Assembly: GCA_013812695.1 (NCBI GenBank)
Contig: JACCSZ010000338.1
Span: forward strand, 1-17,487
From: Gemmatimonadales bacterium
GTDB lineage: Bacteria > Gemmatimonadota > Gemmatimonadetes > Gemmatimonadales > GWC2-71-9
Reading direction: 5' to 3'
DNA length: 17,487 bases
Under the pieces are notes generated by a model, which saw nothing but the letters and a program-made list of their open reading frames with translations, did not search any database and was not told the origin of the DNA. This document shows, piece after piece, positions 1-7,673 of this stretch. The position numbers were made by a program, and so were the translations under genes. Positions within the stretch are counted from its first letter, which is position 1. The number at the start of each line of letters is the position of its first letter.

Positions 1-4
1 ATGC

Positions 5-2461
5 TCACGCGGAGAACTCGACGATGGTGACGCCGGTGCCGCCCTGGTTGCGTGGCGCGAAGGCGAACCGCGCGATGCGGCGGTCGCCGGCGACGACTCG
101 GCGCACGCGCTCGCGCACCACCCCGGTTCCCATGCCATGAATGATGCGCAGATACGGCTGCTCCGCCAGCACCGCGGCATCGACAGCGGCCACGGTGGCG
201 GTCGCGGCTTCGTCGCCGGTCATGCCTCTGAGATCGATCTCGAGCGCGGAGTCGGCCTGCGGAGCTGGAGGTGCGGGCGGAGACGTGGTCGCGGATCGAG
301 ACGGCGACCCGCTCGCCGTCCGAGTGGCCTGCTCGGCATCTACCACCATTTTCATCGCGCCCATGGCTACGACGAGCTTTCCGTCGGACCGGACTTCCAG
401 TACCGGCCCCACGCCGCCGCCCGCCAGGCGCACCCGGTCGCCGACGGTCAGCGCCTCGTCCCGCCCCGCCGTTTCCGTCCGTTCTGCCCTCTCGGCGCTC
501 TCGAGTTCCTCCCGCTGCTCCCGGATCCCGTCCTCCACCAATCTCCGCGCCTCCCGGGCTGCGTCGTCGGCCGCGCCGCGTGCGGTGCCGAGCGCCGCCT
601 CGACCCGCTGGCGTGCCTCGAGCAGGAACGTGCGCGCCTGGTGCCGCCCCGCGCGCTCGGCGTCCTTCTCGCGCCGCTTCAGCTCCGCCTCGCGCGCGGC
701 CTGCGACTCCTGCTGCGCGGAGAGTCGCGCGTCCAACGCGTCGAGCTCGACGGTACGCTCGGCGAGCGCCGCCTGCGAGGCGGCCAGGTCGCGCTGGCGC
801 TCCTCGACCGCCGCGAGGAGCGCGTCGAGGCTACGCTCCGCATCCGGCACGCGCGCCTCGGCGTCGGCCATGATCTCCGGCGACACTCCCAGCCGGCGGG
901 CGATGGCCAGCCCGTACGACCGACCGGGCACACCCTTGAGAAACCGGTAGGTGGGCGTGAGCGTTGCCGCGTCGAACTGCAGCGACGCATTCACCACCCC
1001 CGTCGCGTGGCTGGCGACTTCCTTGAGCGAGCCCAGGTGCGTCGTGGCGAGCGTCAGGCTGCCCCGCCGCGTGAGCGAGACCAGCGTCGCCGCGGCCAGC
1101 GCCGCGCCCTCGGCGGGATCCGTGCCGCTGCCGATCTCGTCGAGCAGCACGAGCGTCGCGTCGTCGGCGTCGTCCAGAATCCGGCGGAGTATGCGCACGT
1201 GCGCGCTGAAGGTGGAGAGGCTGGCGGCGATGCTCTGCCGGTCGCCGATGTCGGCGTAGAACCGGCGGAAGACGGGGAGCCGGCTCCCCTTGCCGGTCGG
1301 CGGCACTATGCCGCTCTGCGCCAGCGCGCAGGCGAGGCCGACCGCCTTGAGCAGCACGGTCTTGCCGCCGGTGTTGGGCCCGCTGATGAGCAGCGTACGC
1401 TCCCCGGAAAGCTCCAGATCGAACGGCACCACCGGCTCGGCGCCCGCGAGCAGGAGCGGATGGCGACCGTTCACGACCACGAGGGCCGCCGGCGCGGGCG
1501 CCACCTCGGGCACCTCGCCCTCGACCGCGACCGCGTAGCGCGCCCGGGCGACCAGATCGTCCACGGCCACGCACATCTCGACCAGCTCGCGCAGTACCGG
1601 CAGCTCGGGCCGCAGGATGTCGGTCAACTCGCGCAGCACGCGCAGCACCTCGCGCTCCTCGCCGACCTGGGCTTCGCGCAGGGCGTTGCCCAACTCGATG
1701 GCTTCGGCGGGCTCGATGAACAGCGTGCCCGCGCTCCCACTCTCATCGTGGACGATTCCGCCGGGCCGGCTCCGCGAATCGCGGCGCACGGGGATGACGT
1801 AGCGGCCCCCGCGCACCGTCACCGAGGCGTCGCTCGGGGCGGTGCTCGAGTCCAGGCCGCGGAGCAACGATTCGAGCTTCCGGAGCAGACGATGGCGGGC
1901 GGCATGGACCTCACGCCGTGCGGCGGCCAGGCGCGGGCTGGCGCTGTCGAGCAGGGTGCCTTCGGGATCCACCGACTGCTCGAGGCGTCGCTCGAGCGCC
2001 TTGTCCGGCAACGGCCGCGCCATGGCACCCGCGAGCGGTGCGCTGTCGACGACGCGCCGGAGATCGGCCTGGATCAGTCGCGCCGCCATGAGCACCCGGT
2101 GCAGAGCGGCGAGCTGCGAGCCCTCGAGCACACCCCCCTCGATCCGGAGCCGGCCGAGCGCGCGGCCCACATCGGGGATCGGCTCGACGAGGAGGGTGTC
2201 GCCCCGGCGGAAGAGCGCGGCGACCTCGCCGACACGCGCCAGCTCGCCGGTGATCCAGGGGAGATCGTCCGTGGGCCGGCGTGCGCGCACGCGCGCGCCG
2301 CCGAGCGGGCCCACGGCTCGGGTGGCCACCAGCTCGACCACCTGCTCGAACTCGATCGTCTCGAGGGCGTCCGCACTCTGGTCGGGGGGCAACGCCGACG
2401 GGGTGCCGCCCTGCGATTGGGCCGGCACCCCGAGGGAAGACACTTGCGAGGACTGCGGCAT
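5..2461 (-). CDS. mutS2: MutS2 family ATPase/endonuclease
   Basis: MutS2 proteins are DNA- and ribosome-associated ATPases that act on branched DNA (suppressing recombination) or on collided ribosomes; they lack the mismatch-recognition domain of MutS. The 818-residue product has the full family layout: an N-terminal core/lever region (about 34-310), Walker A GPNTGGKT at 361-368, Walker B LVLLDEIGSGTDP at 437-449, a long charged coiled coil (about 540-680), and a C-terminal Smr nuclease domain (about 739-816) with DLRGM and HGMGTG (775-780). The roughly 33 residues before ALETIEF are a slightly long leader, but no better start is visible. The ATG overlaps the yqeY stop by one base (TGATG), so the genes are probably translationally coupled; a G-rich run just upstream may serve as the ribosome site. 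Length and motifs look intact. Identification is firm; whether it acts mainly on DNA or on ribosomes cannot be told from sequence. Confidence 0.96.
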   Translation of the reverse strand: MPQSSQVSSLGVPAQSQGGTPSALPPDQSADALETIEFEQVVELVATRAVGPLGGARVRARRPTDDLPWITGELARVGEVAALFRRGDTLLVEPIPDVGRALGRLRIEGGVLEGSQLAALHRVLMAARLIQADLRRVVDSAPLAGAMARPLPDKALERRLEQSVDPEGTLLDSASPRLAAARREVHAARHRLLRKLESLLRGLDSSTAPSDASVTVRGGRYVIPVRRDSRSRPGGIVHDESGSAGTLFIEPAEAIELGNALREAQVGEEREVLRVLRELTDILRPELPVLRELVEMCVAVDDLVARARYAVAVEGEVPEVAPAPAALVVVNGRHPLLLAGAEPVVPFDLELSGERTLLISGPNTGGKTVLLKAVGLACALAQSGIVPPTGKGSRLPVFRRFYADIGDRQSIAASLSTFSAHVRILRRILDDADDATLVLLDEIGSGTDPAEGAALAAATLVSLTRRGSLTLATTHLGSLKEVASHATGVVNASLQFDAATLTPTYRFLKGVPGRSYGLAIARRLGVSPEIMADAEARVPDAERSLDALLAAVEERQRDLAASQAALAERTVELDALDARLSAQQESQAAREAELKRREKDAERAGRHQARTFLLEARQRVEAALGTARGAADDAAREARRLVEDGIREQREELESAERAERTETAGRDEALTVGDRVRLAGGGVGPVLEVRSDGKLVVAMGAMKMVVDAEQATRTASGSPSRSATTSPPAPPAPQADSALEIDLRGMTGDEAATATVAAVDAAVLAEQPYLRIIHGMGTGVVRERVRRVVAGDRRIARFAFAPRNQGGTGVTIVEFSA

Positions 2462-2916
2462 CAGCCCCCCTGCAGCTCCTCGCGCACGATCTGGTTGACG
2501 GTGCGGCCATCGGCGCGGCCCTTGAAACCCGGCAGCACCTGGCCCATCACCTTGCCGACATCCTTCGCGCCGGCGGCAATGGCGGCCCGCACGGCCGCGC
2601 GAATCTCGTCGGGGTCCACGGCAGGCGGGAGAAACTCTTCCAGCACCTGGATCTGCGACCGTTCCGTCGCGGCCAAGTCTGGCCGGTTGCCGGCCGTGTA
2701 CTGCTCCACCGATTCCCGGCGCGTCTTGATCCCCTTCCGGAGCACCTCCAGCACTTCCTCGTCCGTGACGGCGCGCCGCAGCTGGATCTCGCGATTCTTC
2801 AGGCTGGCCAGGACGGTCCCCAGCACCAGCGTCCGATCCTTGTGCTGGGCCTTACGGGCCGCGTTCATCGCGGCCCGGACGGCCTCACCAAGCCCACCAT
2901 CAGATTCTGGGGACAT
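2461..2916 (-). CDS. yqeY: GatB/YqeY domain protein
   Basis: This 151-residue protein matches the stand-alone YqeY family, which resembles the tRNA-binding tail of the GatB amidotransferase subunit; its cellular role is not settled. Family features visible are the helical N-terminus (HKDRTLVLGTVLASLKN), the middle stretch AATERSQIQVLEEFLPP (about 82-98), and the C-terminal DVGKVMGQVLPGFKGRADG (119-137). ATG at 2916 is chosen because it gives the usual short leader before the first helix; an in-frame GTG three codons upstream (2925) is also possible. No clear Shine-Dalgarno precedes either. It is first in a two-gene unit with mutS2. The small ribosomal protein gene rpsU, often next to yqeY in other bacteria, was looked for upstream and not found. 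Confidence 0.9.
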   Translation of the reverse strand: MSPESDGGLGEAVRAAMNAARKAQHKDRTLVLGTVLASLKNREIQLRRAVTDEEVLEVLRKGIKTRRESVEQYTAGNRPDLAATERSQIQVLEEFLPPAVDPDEIRAAVRAAIAAGAKDVGKVMGQVLPGFKGRADGRTVNQIVREELQGG

Positions 2917-3140
2917 GAGGTCCACGACGAAGCTTGCGGACAGCGGCGGTCATCTTTACTTCTGTTTTCTGGGTCGGTGATGAGAAACAGGAATCGGGAT
3001 GAACCGGGGAATGTAGGAAGGGGGGACGGGTGGGGGCAAGCGTCGTAGTCGGGGTTCCGGGCGCAGGAATCTGGGCCGCCTGAGGCGAAAAAGAGTGAGC
3101 GGTGGGGGCCGCCGGGAGAAGCTTAGGAACTCGAAGGTCG
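2917..3140. other. intergenic region upstream of yqeY
   Basis: No gene is supportable here. Bases 2951-2990 are clearly more AT-rich than the surroundings and sit just upstream of yqeY, so they probably hold its minus-strand promoter (a TAAAGAT-like hexamer region reads on the minus strand at about 2951-2957), but no convincing -35 box pairs with it. Open frames crossing the region are proline- and arginine-rich, as expected for non-coding GC-rich DNA. Confidence 0.35.
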
Positions 3141-3167
3141 CGTCATCCTGAGCGCAGCGAAGGATCG
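3141..3167 (+). repeat. left inverted repeat of the GIY-YIG unit
   Basis: The 27 bases begin CGTCATCCTGAGCGCAGCGA and end AGGATCG. Compared with the reverse complement of 3481-3507, the only difference is C instead of A at the fifteenth base (3155). Internally it is an imperfect palindrome, with ATCCT (3145-3149) facing AGGAT (3161-3165). It ends 8 bases before the first possible start codon of the enclosed gene. Confidence 0.85.
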
Positions 3168-3175
3168 GATCGGGA

Positions 3176-3505
3176 ATGCGTACACGCGAGATGTTCGTAT
3201 ACATCCTGGCGAGCCGCACGCGGAAGCTGTACGTGGGCGTTACCAACGATCTGGGACGCCGGCTGTGGGAGCACGAGCACGGCCCTGGATTCAGCTTTAC
3301 CAAACGGTACGGGATTACGCGGCTCGTGCACTTCGAACCCGTGTTGAGCCCCGAGACGGCGATCCGCCGGGAGAAGCAGATCAAGGGATGGGTGCGGGTG
3401 AAAAAGCTGGCCTTGATTGAGGCCTACAATCCCAACTGGAATGACCTCGGACGGAAACTCGGGCTCACTTGCACGCCGCCCGATCCTTCGCTTCGCTCAG
3501 GATGA
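3176..3505 (+). CDS. small GIY-YIG nuclease domain protein
   Basis: This 109-residue protein is a single-domain GIY-YIG endonuclease of the short UvrC-like type. Visible motifs are VYI (8-10), YVG (19-21), the Arg-rich helix DLGRRLWEH (25-33) with R28/R29 and H33, and the catalytic-glutamate helix AIRREKQIK with E66. The GIY-YIG fold makes metal-dependent DNA cuts; the role of these short proteins is largely unknown. ATG at 3176 is given, but ATG at 3191 (MFVYILAS) matches the usual family start and may be the real one. The last eight residues (PDPSLRSG) and the stop are encoded by the right inverted repeat, so the gene and repeat are physically fused. It has no partner genes and is convergent with the HIT gene 56 bases away. 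The active-site set looks complete, so the protein could be functional. It could act on its flanking repeats, but that is inference. Confidence 0.88.
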   Translation: MRTREMFVYILASRTRKLYVGVTNDLGRRLWEHEHGPGFSFTKRYGITRLVHFEPVLSPETAIRREKQIKGWVRVKKLALIEAYNPNWNDLGRKLGLTCTPPDPSLRSG

Positions 3506-3507
3506 CG
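3481..3507 (-). repeat. right inverted repeat of the GIY-YIG unit
   Basis: Read on the minus strand, this is the same 27-base sequence as the left repeat with one substitution. Its plus-strand reading encodes the final residues and TGA stop of the GIY-YIG gene. The imperfect stem ATCCT/AGGAT could also act as a weak bidirectional terminator between the converging GIY-YIG and HIT genes, although no T-run follows. Confidence 0.85.
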
Positions 3508-3561
3508 TGCTCGGCGTGCCCCGTGTGTCGCTCGTCGCCCCCTCCGTCCTTCCGTCCCGAC

Positions 3562-3909
3562 TCACCCCGGCGGCCATCCCAACTTCCGCCCTCCCAACAC
3601 ATGCAGGTGCAAGTGCCCCACACTTTGCCCGGCATCCGCCCCAGTGTTCGTCACGATTCGATACCCCCCCGCATCCAGGCCCAGCTCGCTCGCCACCTCC
3701 GCACTGAACGCCAGCAGCCGCCCGAGCAGTCGCTCGCCTTCGGCGCCGGTGGCGTTCCGGGCAGCGGCCAGGTGGCGGGTCGGAATCACCAGCACATGCA
3801 CCGGCGCCTTGCCATCGATGTCGTGAAAGGCCACGGCATCGTCGCTGCGCTTGACGAGCTTCGCGGGGATCCCGCCCGCTACGATCTTGCAGAAGAGACA
3901 GTCAGCCAT
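3562..3909 (-). CDS. HIT family (HINT-type) nucleotide hydrolase
   Basis: HIT proteins of the HINT branch hydrolyse nucleoside phosphoramidates and related nucleotide conjugates using a histidine triad. The 115-residue product is full length: CLFCKIV (4-10) with the paired cysteines, DIDGKAPVHVLVIPTRH (30-46), and the triad HLHLH at 99-103 followed by the usual LGGRKLGWPPG end. The ATG at 3909 is chosen because the protein then begins MADCLFCKI, typical of the family; the open frame runs further upstream but is shadow. It overlaps the 3' end of rsmE by 8 bases, so it is the last gene of the hemW-hrcA-dnaJ-prmA-rsmE operon. Physiological substrate unknown. Confidence 0.93.
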   Translation of the reverse strand: MADCLFCKIVAGGIPAKLVKRSDDAVAFHDIDGKAPVHVLVIPTRHLAAARNATGAEGERLLGRLLAFSAEVASELGLDAGGYRIVTNTGADAGQSVGHLHLHVLGGRKLGWPPG

Positions 3910-4612
3910 CAGAGCCCCGAAGTCTGGCCGTGGCAACCGACGCGGCCGCGGCCAGGGCGGCGGTCTCGAAGCGGAGTGTATGGCGCGCCAGCACCATGGG
4001 ACGGTAGCCGGCAGCGGCGAGCGCGTTCCGCTCGGCGTCACTGAGCCCGCCCTCAGGTCCGATCACTACGGTGACGGGGCCGCCATCGAGCCTCGGCGGC
4101 GTGGCCGATCCTGTGGCGTCCGCGAGCCAGCGAAGTCCGGCGGCGTTGCGTGCCATGAACTCACTCAGCGTGACCGGCGCCTCGACCTCGAGCGCCCAGG
4201 CCGCGCCGCACTGCTTGATGGCCTCGAGCGCCCGGCGGCGCAGCTTGACGAGGTGGCTGTCCCGGAGCCGTGTGGCGACGCCGCCGGTCCGCTCCGTCTC
4301 GACCGGCACCACGGCGGTGACACCCAGCTCGACCGCTTTCTCGACCAGCCAGCCAAAGCGTTCGCGGTCACCCGCCCCGATGGCAAGCGTCAGCGGGGCG
4401 GGCGGCGCGCGTCGCTCGACGGCCTCGACATCCACCAGCCATGACCGTGCGGACGCCACGAGTCGCCCGGTGCCCACGAGTCCCGCGCCATCACGGAGCC
4501 TCACCTCGTCGCCATCCGCGGCCCGGCGCACGCGCAGGTGATGTTGCTCCTCGTCGTCGAGGAGCTCGCGCCGTCCTGCGGCAGCGCCGCGCGGCACGAG
4601 CACCGTGATCAC
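3902..4612 (-). CDS. rsmE: 16S rRNA m3U1498 methyltransferase RsmE
   Basis: RsmE methylates N3 of U1498 in 16S rRNA within the assembled 30S subunit, using S-adenosylmethionine bound by a SPOUT trefoil knot. The 236-residue product shows the N-terminal PUA-like part with EEQHHLRVRR (21-30), then SPOUT motifs VTVVIGPEGGLSDAE (180-194) and LRFETAAL (213-220). The start is taken as GTG at 4612 because it forms a GTGA overlap with the prmA stop and leaves the expected N-terminus (VITVLVPRG); the open frame continues far upstream only as a shadow of prmA. The prmA-rsmE order is common in bacteria and links ribosomal protein and rRNA methylation. Nothing appears truncated. Confidence 0.93.
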   Translation of the reverse strand: MITVLVPRGAAAGRRELLDDEEQHHLRVRRAADGDEVRLRDGAGLVGTGRLVASARSWLVDVEAVERRAPPAPLTLAIGAGDRERFGWLVEKAVELGVTAVVPVETERTGGVATRLRDSHLVKLRRRALEAIKQCGAAWALEVEAPVTLSEFMARNAAGLRWLADATGSATPPRLDGGPVTVVIGPEGGLSDAERNALAAAGYRPMVLARHTLRFETAALAAAASVATARLRGSDG

Positions 4613-5454
4613 GGCCGCGCCGCGGCCACCGCCCACCAGCCGTCGTCCACCACCTCGTCCCGCACTTCGAACCCGGCGCCCGCGAGGACCGGGCCGAAGT
4701 CGGCGGCTTCCTGGGTCTCCATTCCGGAGAAGATCGCCAGCCCGCCCGGCCGGAGCGCCCTGAGGATCGCGGGCAGCAGCGCGGTATTCACCCTGCGGAG
4801 AATGTTCGACAGCACCAGATCGGCCGGGCCGAGGAGCGGGCCCAGATCGCCGGCGTCGCCCTCGATGAACTCGACCAAGGCGCCGCCGCGGTTCCGTTCG
4901 GCATTGCGCCGGGCGACGAGCACCGCCTCGGGGTCGATCTCGATCCCGACCGCGCTCGCGGCGCCGAGCTTGGCGGCGGCGATGGCGAGAATGCCGCTGC
5001 CGCTCCCGAGATCGAGCACGCGCAAAGCGGGCAGGAGCTGCCGCTCGAGGAGCGTGAGGGCGGCGCGCGTGGACCCGTGCTCGCCGCTGCCGAACGCCGT
5101 TTCCGGATCGAGCACCACGGTGGCCGCGCTCCCGTCGGCGCTGGCCGCCAGCCACGACGGCACGACCGTCAGCCGGCCGAACCGGCGCGGCGCCAACCCG
5201 TCGCGCCAACGGGTGGCCCAATCCACCTTGTCGAGGCGGCGGCGTGAGGTCCCGACCGGCGCGTGCTGCCCGGCGGCGAGCGCCTGGGTGAGCGCCGAGA
5301 CCAGCGCATCGGCGGCGCGCTCGTCTTCGGCGAAGGTGACGAGCGTGCCGTCCTCGCGCTCCTCGACCGCCTGCCCCGTCCGGGTGACCAGCCACGCACC
5401 CACCTGCTCCCGGCGCGTCGGGTCGGGCCGAACGTCGATCGCCCACCAGCTCAT
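4609..5454 (-). CDS. prmA: ribosomal protein L11 methyltransferase PrmA
   Basis: PrmA trimethylates amino groups of ribosomal protein L11. The 281-residue product has a short N-terminal substrate-binding domain (1-60), a linker, the family signature DPETAFGSGEHGSTRAAL (116-133), the SAM-binding motif I VLDLGSGSGILAIAAAKLG (146-164), the acidic motif II GIEIDPEAV (170-178), and the motif IV region LVLSNILRRV (213-222). The family signature usually reads AFGTGxHxTT, so GSGEHGST is a mild variant. ATG at 5454 forms an ATGA overlap with the dnaJ stop, and AAGGAAG about ten bases upstream is a reasonable ribosome site. A few other methyltransferases share motif I, but the signature and the rsmE neighbour make PrmA the clear choice. 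Confidence 0.93.
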   Translation of the reverse strand: MSWWAIDVRPDPTRREQVGAWLVTRTGQAVEEREDGTLVTFAEDERAADALVSALTQALAAGQHAPVGTSRRRLDKVDWATRWRDGLAPRRFGRLTVVPSWLAASADGSAATVVLDPETAFGSGEHGSTRAALTLLERQLLPALRVLDLGSGSGILAIAAAKLGAASAVGIEIDPEAVLVARRNAERNRGGALVEFIEGDAGDLGPLLGPADLVLSNILRRVNTALLPAILRALRPGGLAIFSGMETQEAADFGPVLAGAGFEVRDEVVDDGWWAVAAARP

Positions 5455-6581
5455 GCGCCGAGCGCTTCCTTGAGCTTGGACCAGAATCCGGGAGACCGTT
5501 TGGGCGCCTCGCCCTCGAGCGCGGCAAGCTCGCGAAACAGGCGCTCCTGCTCGCCGCTCAGCCGCTCCGGGGTCCACACGTGCACGCGGACGATCAGGTC
5601 GCCCTTCGCGTTCTGGCCGAGCACCGGCAGCCCGCGGCCGCGGATGCGGATCACCGTCTCCGGCTGGGTGCCCGGCGCGACGCGGACCTCCTCGACGCCG
5701 TACGGCGTCGGCACGGTCGTCTCGAGGCCGAGGGCCGCCTGGGAAAACGAGAGCGCCAGGTCGTAGATCAGGTCGTCGCCCTGACGCTCGAACCGATCGT
5801 CGTCCTTGATGTCGAGCATGACGAGCAGATCGCCGGCGGGCCCTTTGCGGGGGCCCGAGGCCCCCTGGCCACGCAGCGTCAGGTAGTTGCTGCTGGAGAC
5901 GCCGGCGGGTATCTCGACCGCGACGGTCCGCTCCGCGCGAACCCGGCCTTCGCCCCGGCACAGCTCGCAGGGTGCCGTTACGACCACGCCTTCCCCCGCG
6001 CAGGTGGGGCACGGAGACACCGACACGAACTGGCCGAACATGCTGCGCGCGGCCCGGCGGACCTCGCCGCTGCCATTGCAGGTGGAGCAGGTTGCCGGCT
6101 TGGTCCCGGGCTTGGCCCCGCTGCCGTCGCACCCGGTGCAGCGATCGGGCGCCTTGAAGCGCACGGATTTCTTCACGCCCGCCGCGACCTCGGCGAGCGT
6201 GAGCCTGACCGTCACCCTCACGTCCTGTCCGCGGCGCCCGTCGTCGCGCGCGCGCCCGCCGCCGAAGAGCGAATCGAAGCCGCCCATCCCGCCGAAGTCA
6301 CGCATGAAGATGTTGAGGGCTTCACTCAGGTCGACGTGGTGGAAGCCGTAGCCACCTCCCGCCCCGCCCAGCCCGGCTTTACCGTAGCGATCGTAGGCCG
6401 CGCGCTTCTCCGGATCCCGAAGCACTTCGTACGCCTCGGTGATCTCGTTGAACCTGGCCTCCGCCTCGGGCGCCGGGTTCCGGTCGGGGTGGTACTCCAT
6501 GGCCAGTTTGCGGTAGGCCTTCTTGATGTCGGTGTCACCCGCATCCCGGGCGACGCCCAGCAAACCGTAGAATTCGCTCAC
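5451..6581 (-). CDS. dnaJ: chaperone DnaJ (type I Hsp40)
   Basis: DnaJ delivers unfolded clients to DnaK and stimulates its ATPase. The 376-residue product is a complete type I Hsp40: J domain at 1-70 with the HPD motif at 31-33, a Gly/Phe-rich region (about 70-118), four zinc-finger CxxCxGxG repeats starting at C148, C165, C191 and C205, then the client-binding C-terminal domains. The start is a GTG at 6581 overlapping the hrcA stop (GTGA). The first residues read SEFYGLLGV rather than the usual DYYEVLGV, a small change that leaves the fold intact. It sits directly after hrcA; grpE and dnaK are not in this cluster and must lie elsewhere. Regulation by the co-transcribed HrcA repressor is expected, but no operator is visible nearby. 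Confidence 0.97.
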   Translation of the reverse strand: MSEFYGLLGVARDAGDTDIKKAYRKLAMEYHPDRNPAPEAEARFNEITEAYEVLRDPEKRAAYDRYGKAGLGGAGGGYGFHHVDLSEALNIFMRDFGGMGGFDSLFGGGRARDDGRRGQDVRVTVRLTLAEVAAGVKKSVRFKAPDRCTGCDGSGAKPGTKPATCSTCNGSGEVRRAARSMFGQFVSVSPCPTCAGEGVVVTAPCELCRGEGRVRAERTVAVEIPAGVSSSNYLTLRGQGASGPRKGPAGDLLVMLDIKDDDRFERQGDDLIYDLALSFSQAALGLETTVPTPYGVEEVRVAPGTQPETVIRIRGRGLPVLGQNAKGDLIVRVHVWTPERLSGEQERLFRELAALEGEAPKRSPGFWSKLKEALGA

Positions 6582-7612
6582 TCCAGCAGATCCTCCACCA
6601 TGCGGCTGGTGTGCTCCACCAGGCCGATGATCTTGTGGTAGGGCATGCGGGTTGGTCCCATCACGCCGATCACGCCCCTGAGCTCGCCGGCCTCGTAGGA
6701 GGCGGTGACCAGGGTGAAGTCGGTCAGCCGGGCGTCGGGGTTCTCGGCCCCGATCGTAATCGAAAGTCCGGTCTGGCGTCGGGAGGCGAGGGCCTGCTTG
6801 AGCAGGTCGCGCCCTTCGGTCAGCCGGAGCAGCTCGCGCATGCGCGCGTTGGACGCGAACTCCGGCTGATCCGCCAGCATCTGCGCGCTGCCGAGCACCA
6901 CGGCGTTCTGCTCGTCGCGATCGAAGATCCCCTCGGCTTGGGCGATGAAAATGTTAAGCAGCTCGCGTCCGCCCTCGCCGGTTCCGGTATCCCGCAGGCG
7001 CGCCGGCAGCGTAGCGCGAATCTGCTGCAGTGTGTGCCCCGCCAGCCGCTCGTTCAGGATGCGCGCGACGTCCTGGACCGCCTCGACGCCGACCCGGGCT
7101 GGCACCTCGACGAAGATCGTCCGGACCATGCCGCCCCGGAGATTGAACACGAGCAGGAGGCGCTCGGAGCTGACCGGCACCAGCTCGAGCCGCTCGAGTA
7201 CCAGCTCGTCGAGCGCCGGGGCCACGGCTACGCCCAGCTCCTGGGTCAGGACACCGAGCACCTGCGCGGCCCGCCGGAGGATCTCGTCCACCGCGTTCCG
7301 CGAGCCGAGCAGTTCGGCATTGAGCCTGTCCCGCGCCTCGTGGGTCAACGGGGACAGGCGCATGATCGTGTTCACGTATACCCGATAGGCCCGGTCGGTC
7401 GGAATGCGACCCGCCGAGGTGTGCGGGTGGAACAGGTAGCCCTTGTCCTCCAGCTCGCTCATGGTGTTCCGGATCGTGGCCGGCGACACGCCGAGCCCGA
7501 ACCGGCGGGCGATGGTCTGGCTCCCCGCGGGCTCGGCCGTCTCGATGTAGGTCTGCACGACCGCCTCGAGGACCCGGAGTTCCCTTTCGTTCAGCTGGTC
7601 GGTGGTGGGCAT
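6578..7612 (-). CDS. hrcA: heat-inducible transcription repressor HrcA
   Basis: HrcA is a dimeric repressor of chaperone operons that binds the CIRCE inverted repeat and depends on GroEL for activity. The 344-residue product has the N-terminal winged helix (1-80) with GVSPATIRNTMSELEDKGYL (41-60) and HTSAGRIPTDRAYRVYV (64-80), then the GAF-like and dimerisation parts, ending in the conserved segment GVIGVMGPTRMPYHKIIGLV near the C-terminus. ATG at 7612 gives the standard start; no Shine-Dalgarno is evident, as for several genes here. The gene lies 60 bases after hemW and overlaps dnaJ by four bases. No CIRCE sequence (TTAGCACTC-N9-GAGTGCTAA) was found upstream of hemW or hrcA or elsewhere in the window, so its targets are probably at other loci such as groESL. 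Confidence 0.97.
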   Translation of the reverse strand: MPTTDQLNERELRVLEAVVQTYIETAEPAGSQTIARRFGLGVSPATIRNTMSELEDKGYLFHPHTSAGRIPTDRAYRVYVNTIMRLSPLTHEARDRLNAELLGSRNAVDEILRRAAQVLGVLTQELGVAVAPALDELVLERLELVPVSSERLLLVFNLRGGMVRTIFVEVPARVGVEAVQDVARILNERLAGHTLQQIRATLPARLRDTGTGEGGRELLNIFIAQAEGIFDRDEQNAVVLGSAQMLADQPEFASNARMRELLRLTEGRDLLKQALASRRQTGLSITIGAENPDARLTDFTLVTASYEAGELRGVIGVMGPTRMPYHKIIGLVEHTSRMVEDLLE

Positions 7613-7635
7613 GGCGGTGAAATCTATGCGGGTCG

Positions 7636-7673
7636 GCCCCGAGTCGCGTCGGCATCGAGATGCCGGCCGGGGC
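7636..7673 (-). promoter_or_regulatory. GC-rich nested stem-loop between hemW and hrcA
   Basis: An outer GCCCCG/CGGGGC pairing (7636-7641 with 7668-7673) encloses an inner hairpin CGGCAT-CGAG-ATGCCG (7650-7665). It starts at the last base of the hemW stop codon and covers most of the 60-base gap before hrcA. There is no T-run, so it is not a standard terminator; it might weaken read-through or stabilise the downstream message. Not a match to CIRCE. GC-rich DNA gives such structures by chance, so support is modest. Confidence 0.35.

Larger units (their letters stand above)
3141..3507 (+). mobile_element. inverted-repeat unit carrying a GIY-YIG gene
   Basis: A compact 367-bp unit is bounded by 27-bp inverted repeats at 3141-3167 and 3481-3507 that match at 26 of 27 positions, with one GIY-YIG gene filling the space between. 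Each repeat is also an imperfect palindrome (ATCCT...AGGAT). The unit sits between divergently read yqeY and the 3' end of the HIT gene, interrupting neither. No target-site duplication is visible outside the repeats. From memory, the repeat core (GTCATCCTGAGCG...) is dispersed in many high-GC genomes and its translation, HPERSEGS, recurs in spurious protein predictions; this could not be checked here. Calling the unit mobile is an inference from its structure. Confidence 0.6.

Noticed and set aside
137..2980. 947-codon plus-strand open frame opposite mutS2 and yqeY
   Set aside because: It is Arg/Pro/Gly/His-rich low-complexity protein, as expected for the antisense of GC-rich coding DNA; the opposite strand encodes complete, motif-bearing MutS2 and YqeY.
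3102..3347. 81-codon plus-strand frame containing the HPERSEGS peptide
   Set aside because: This is translation through the left inverted repeat and out of frame with the GIY-YIG gene; it is a recurrent artefact of this repeat.
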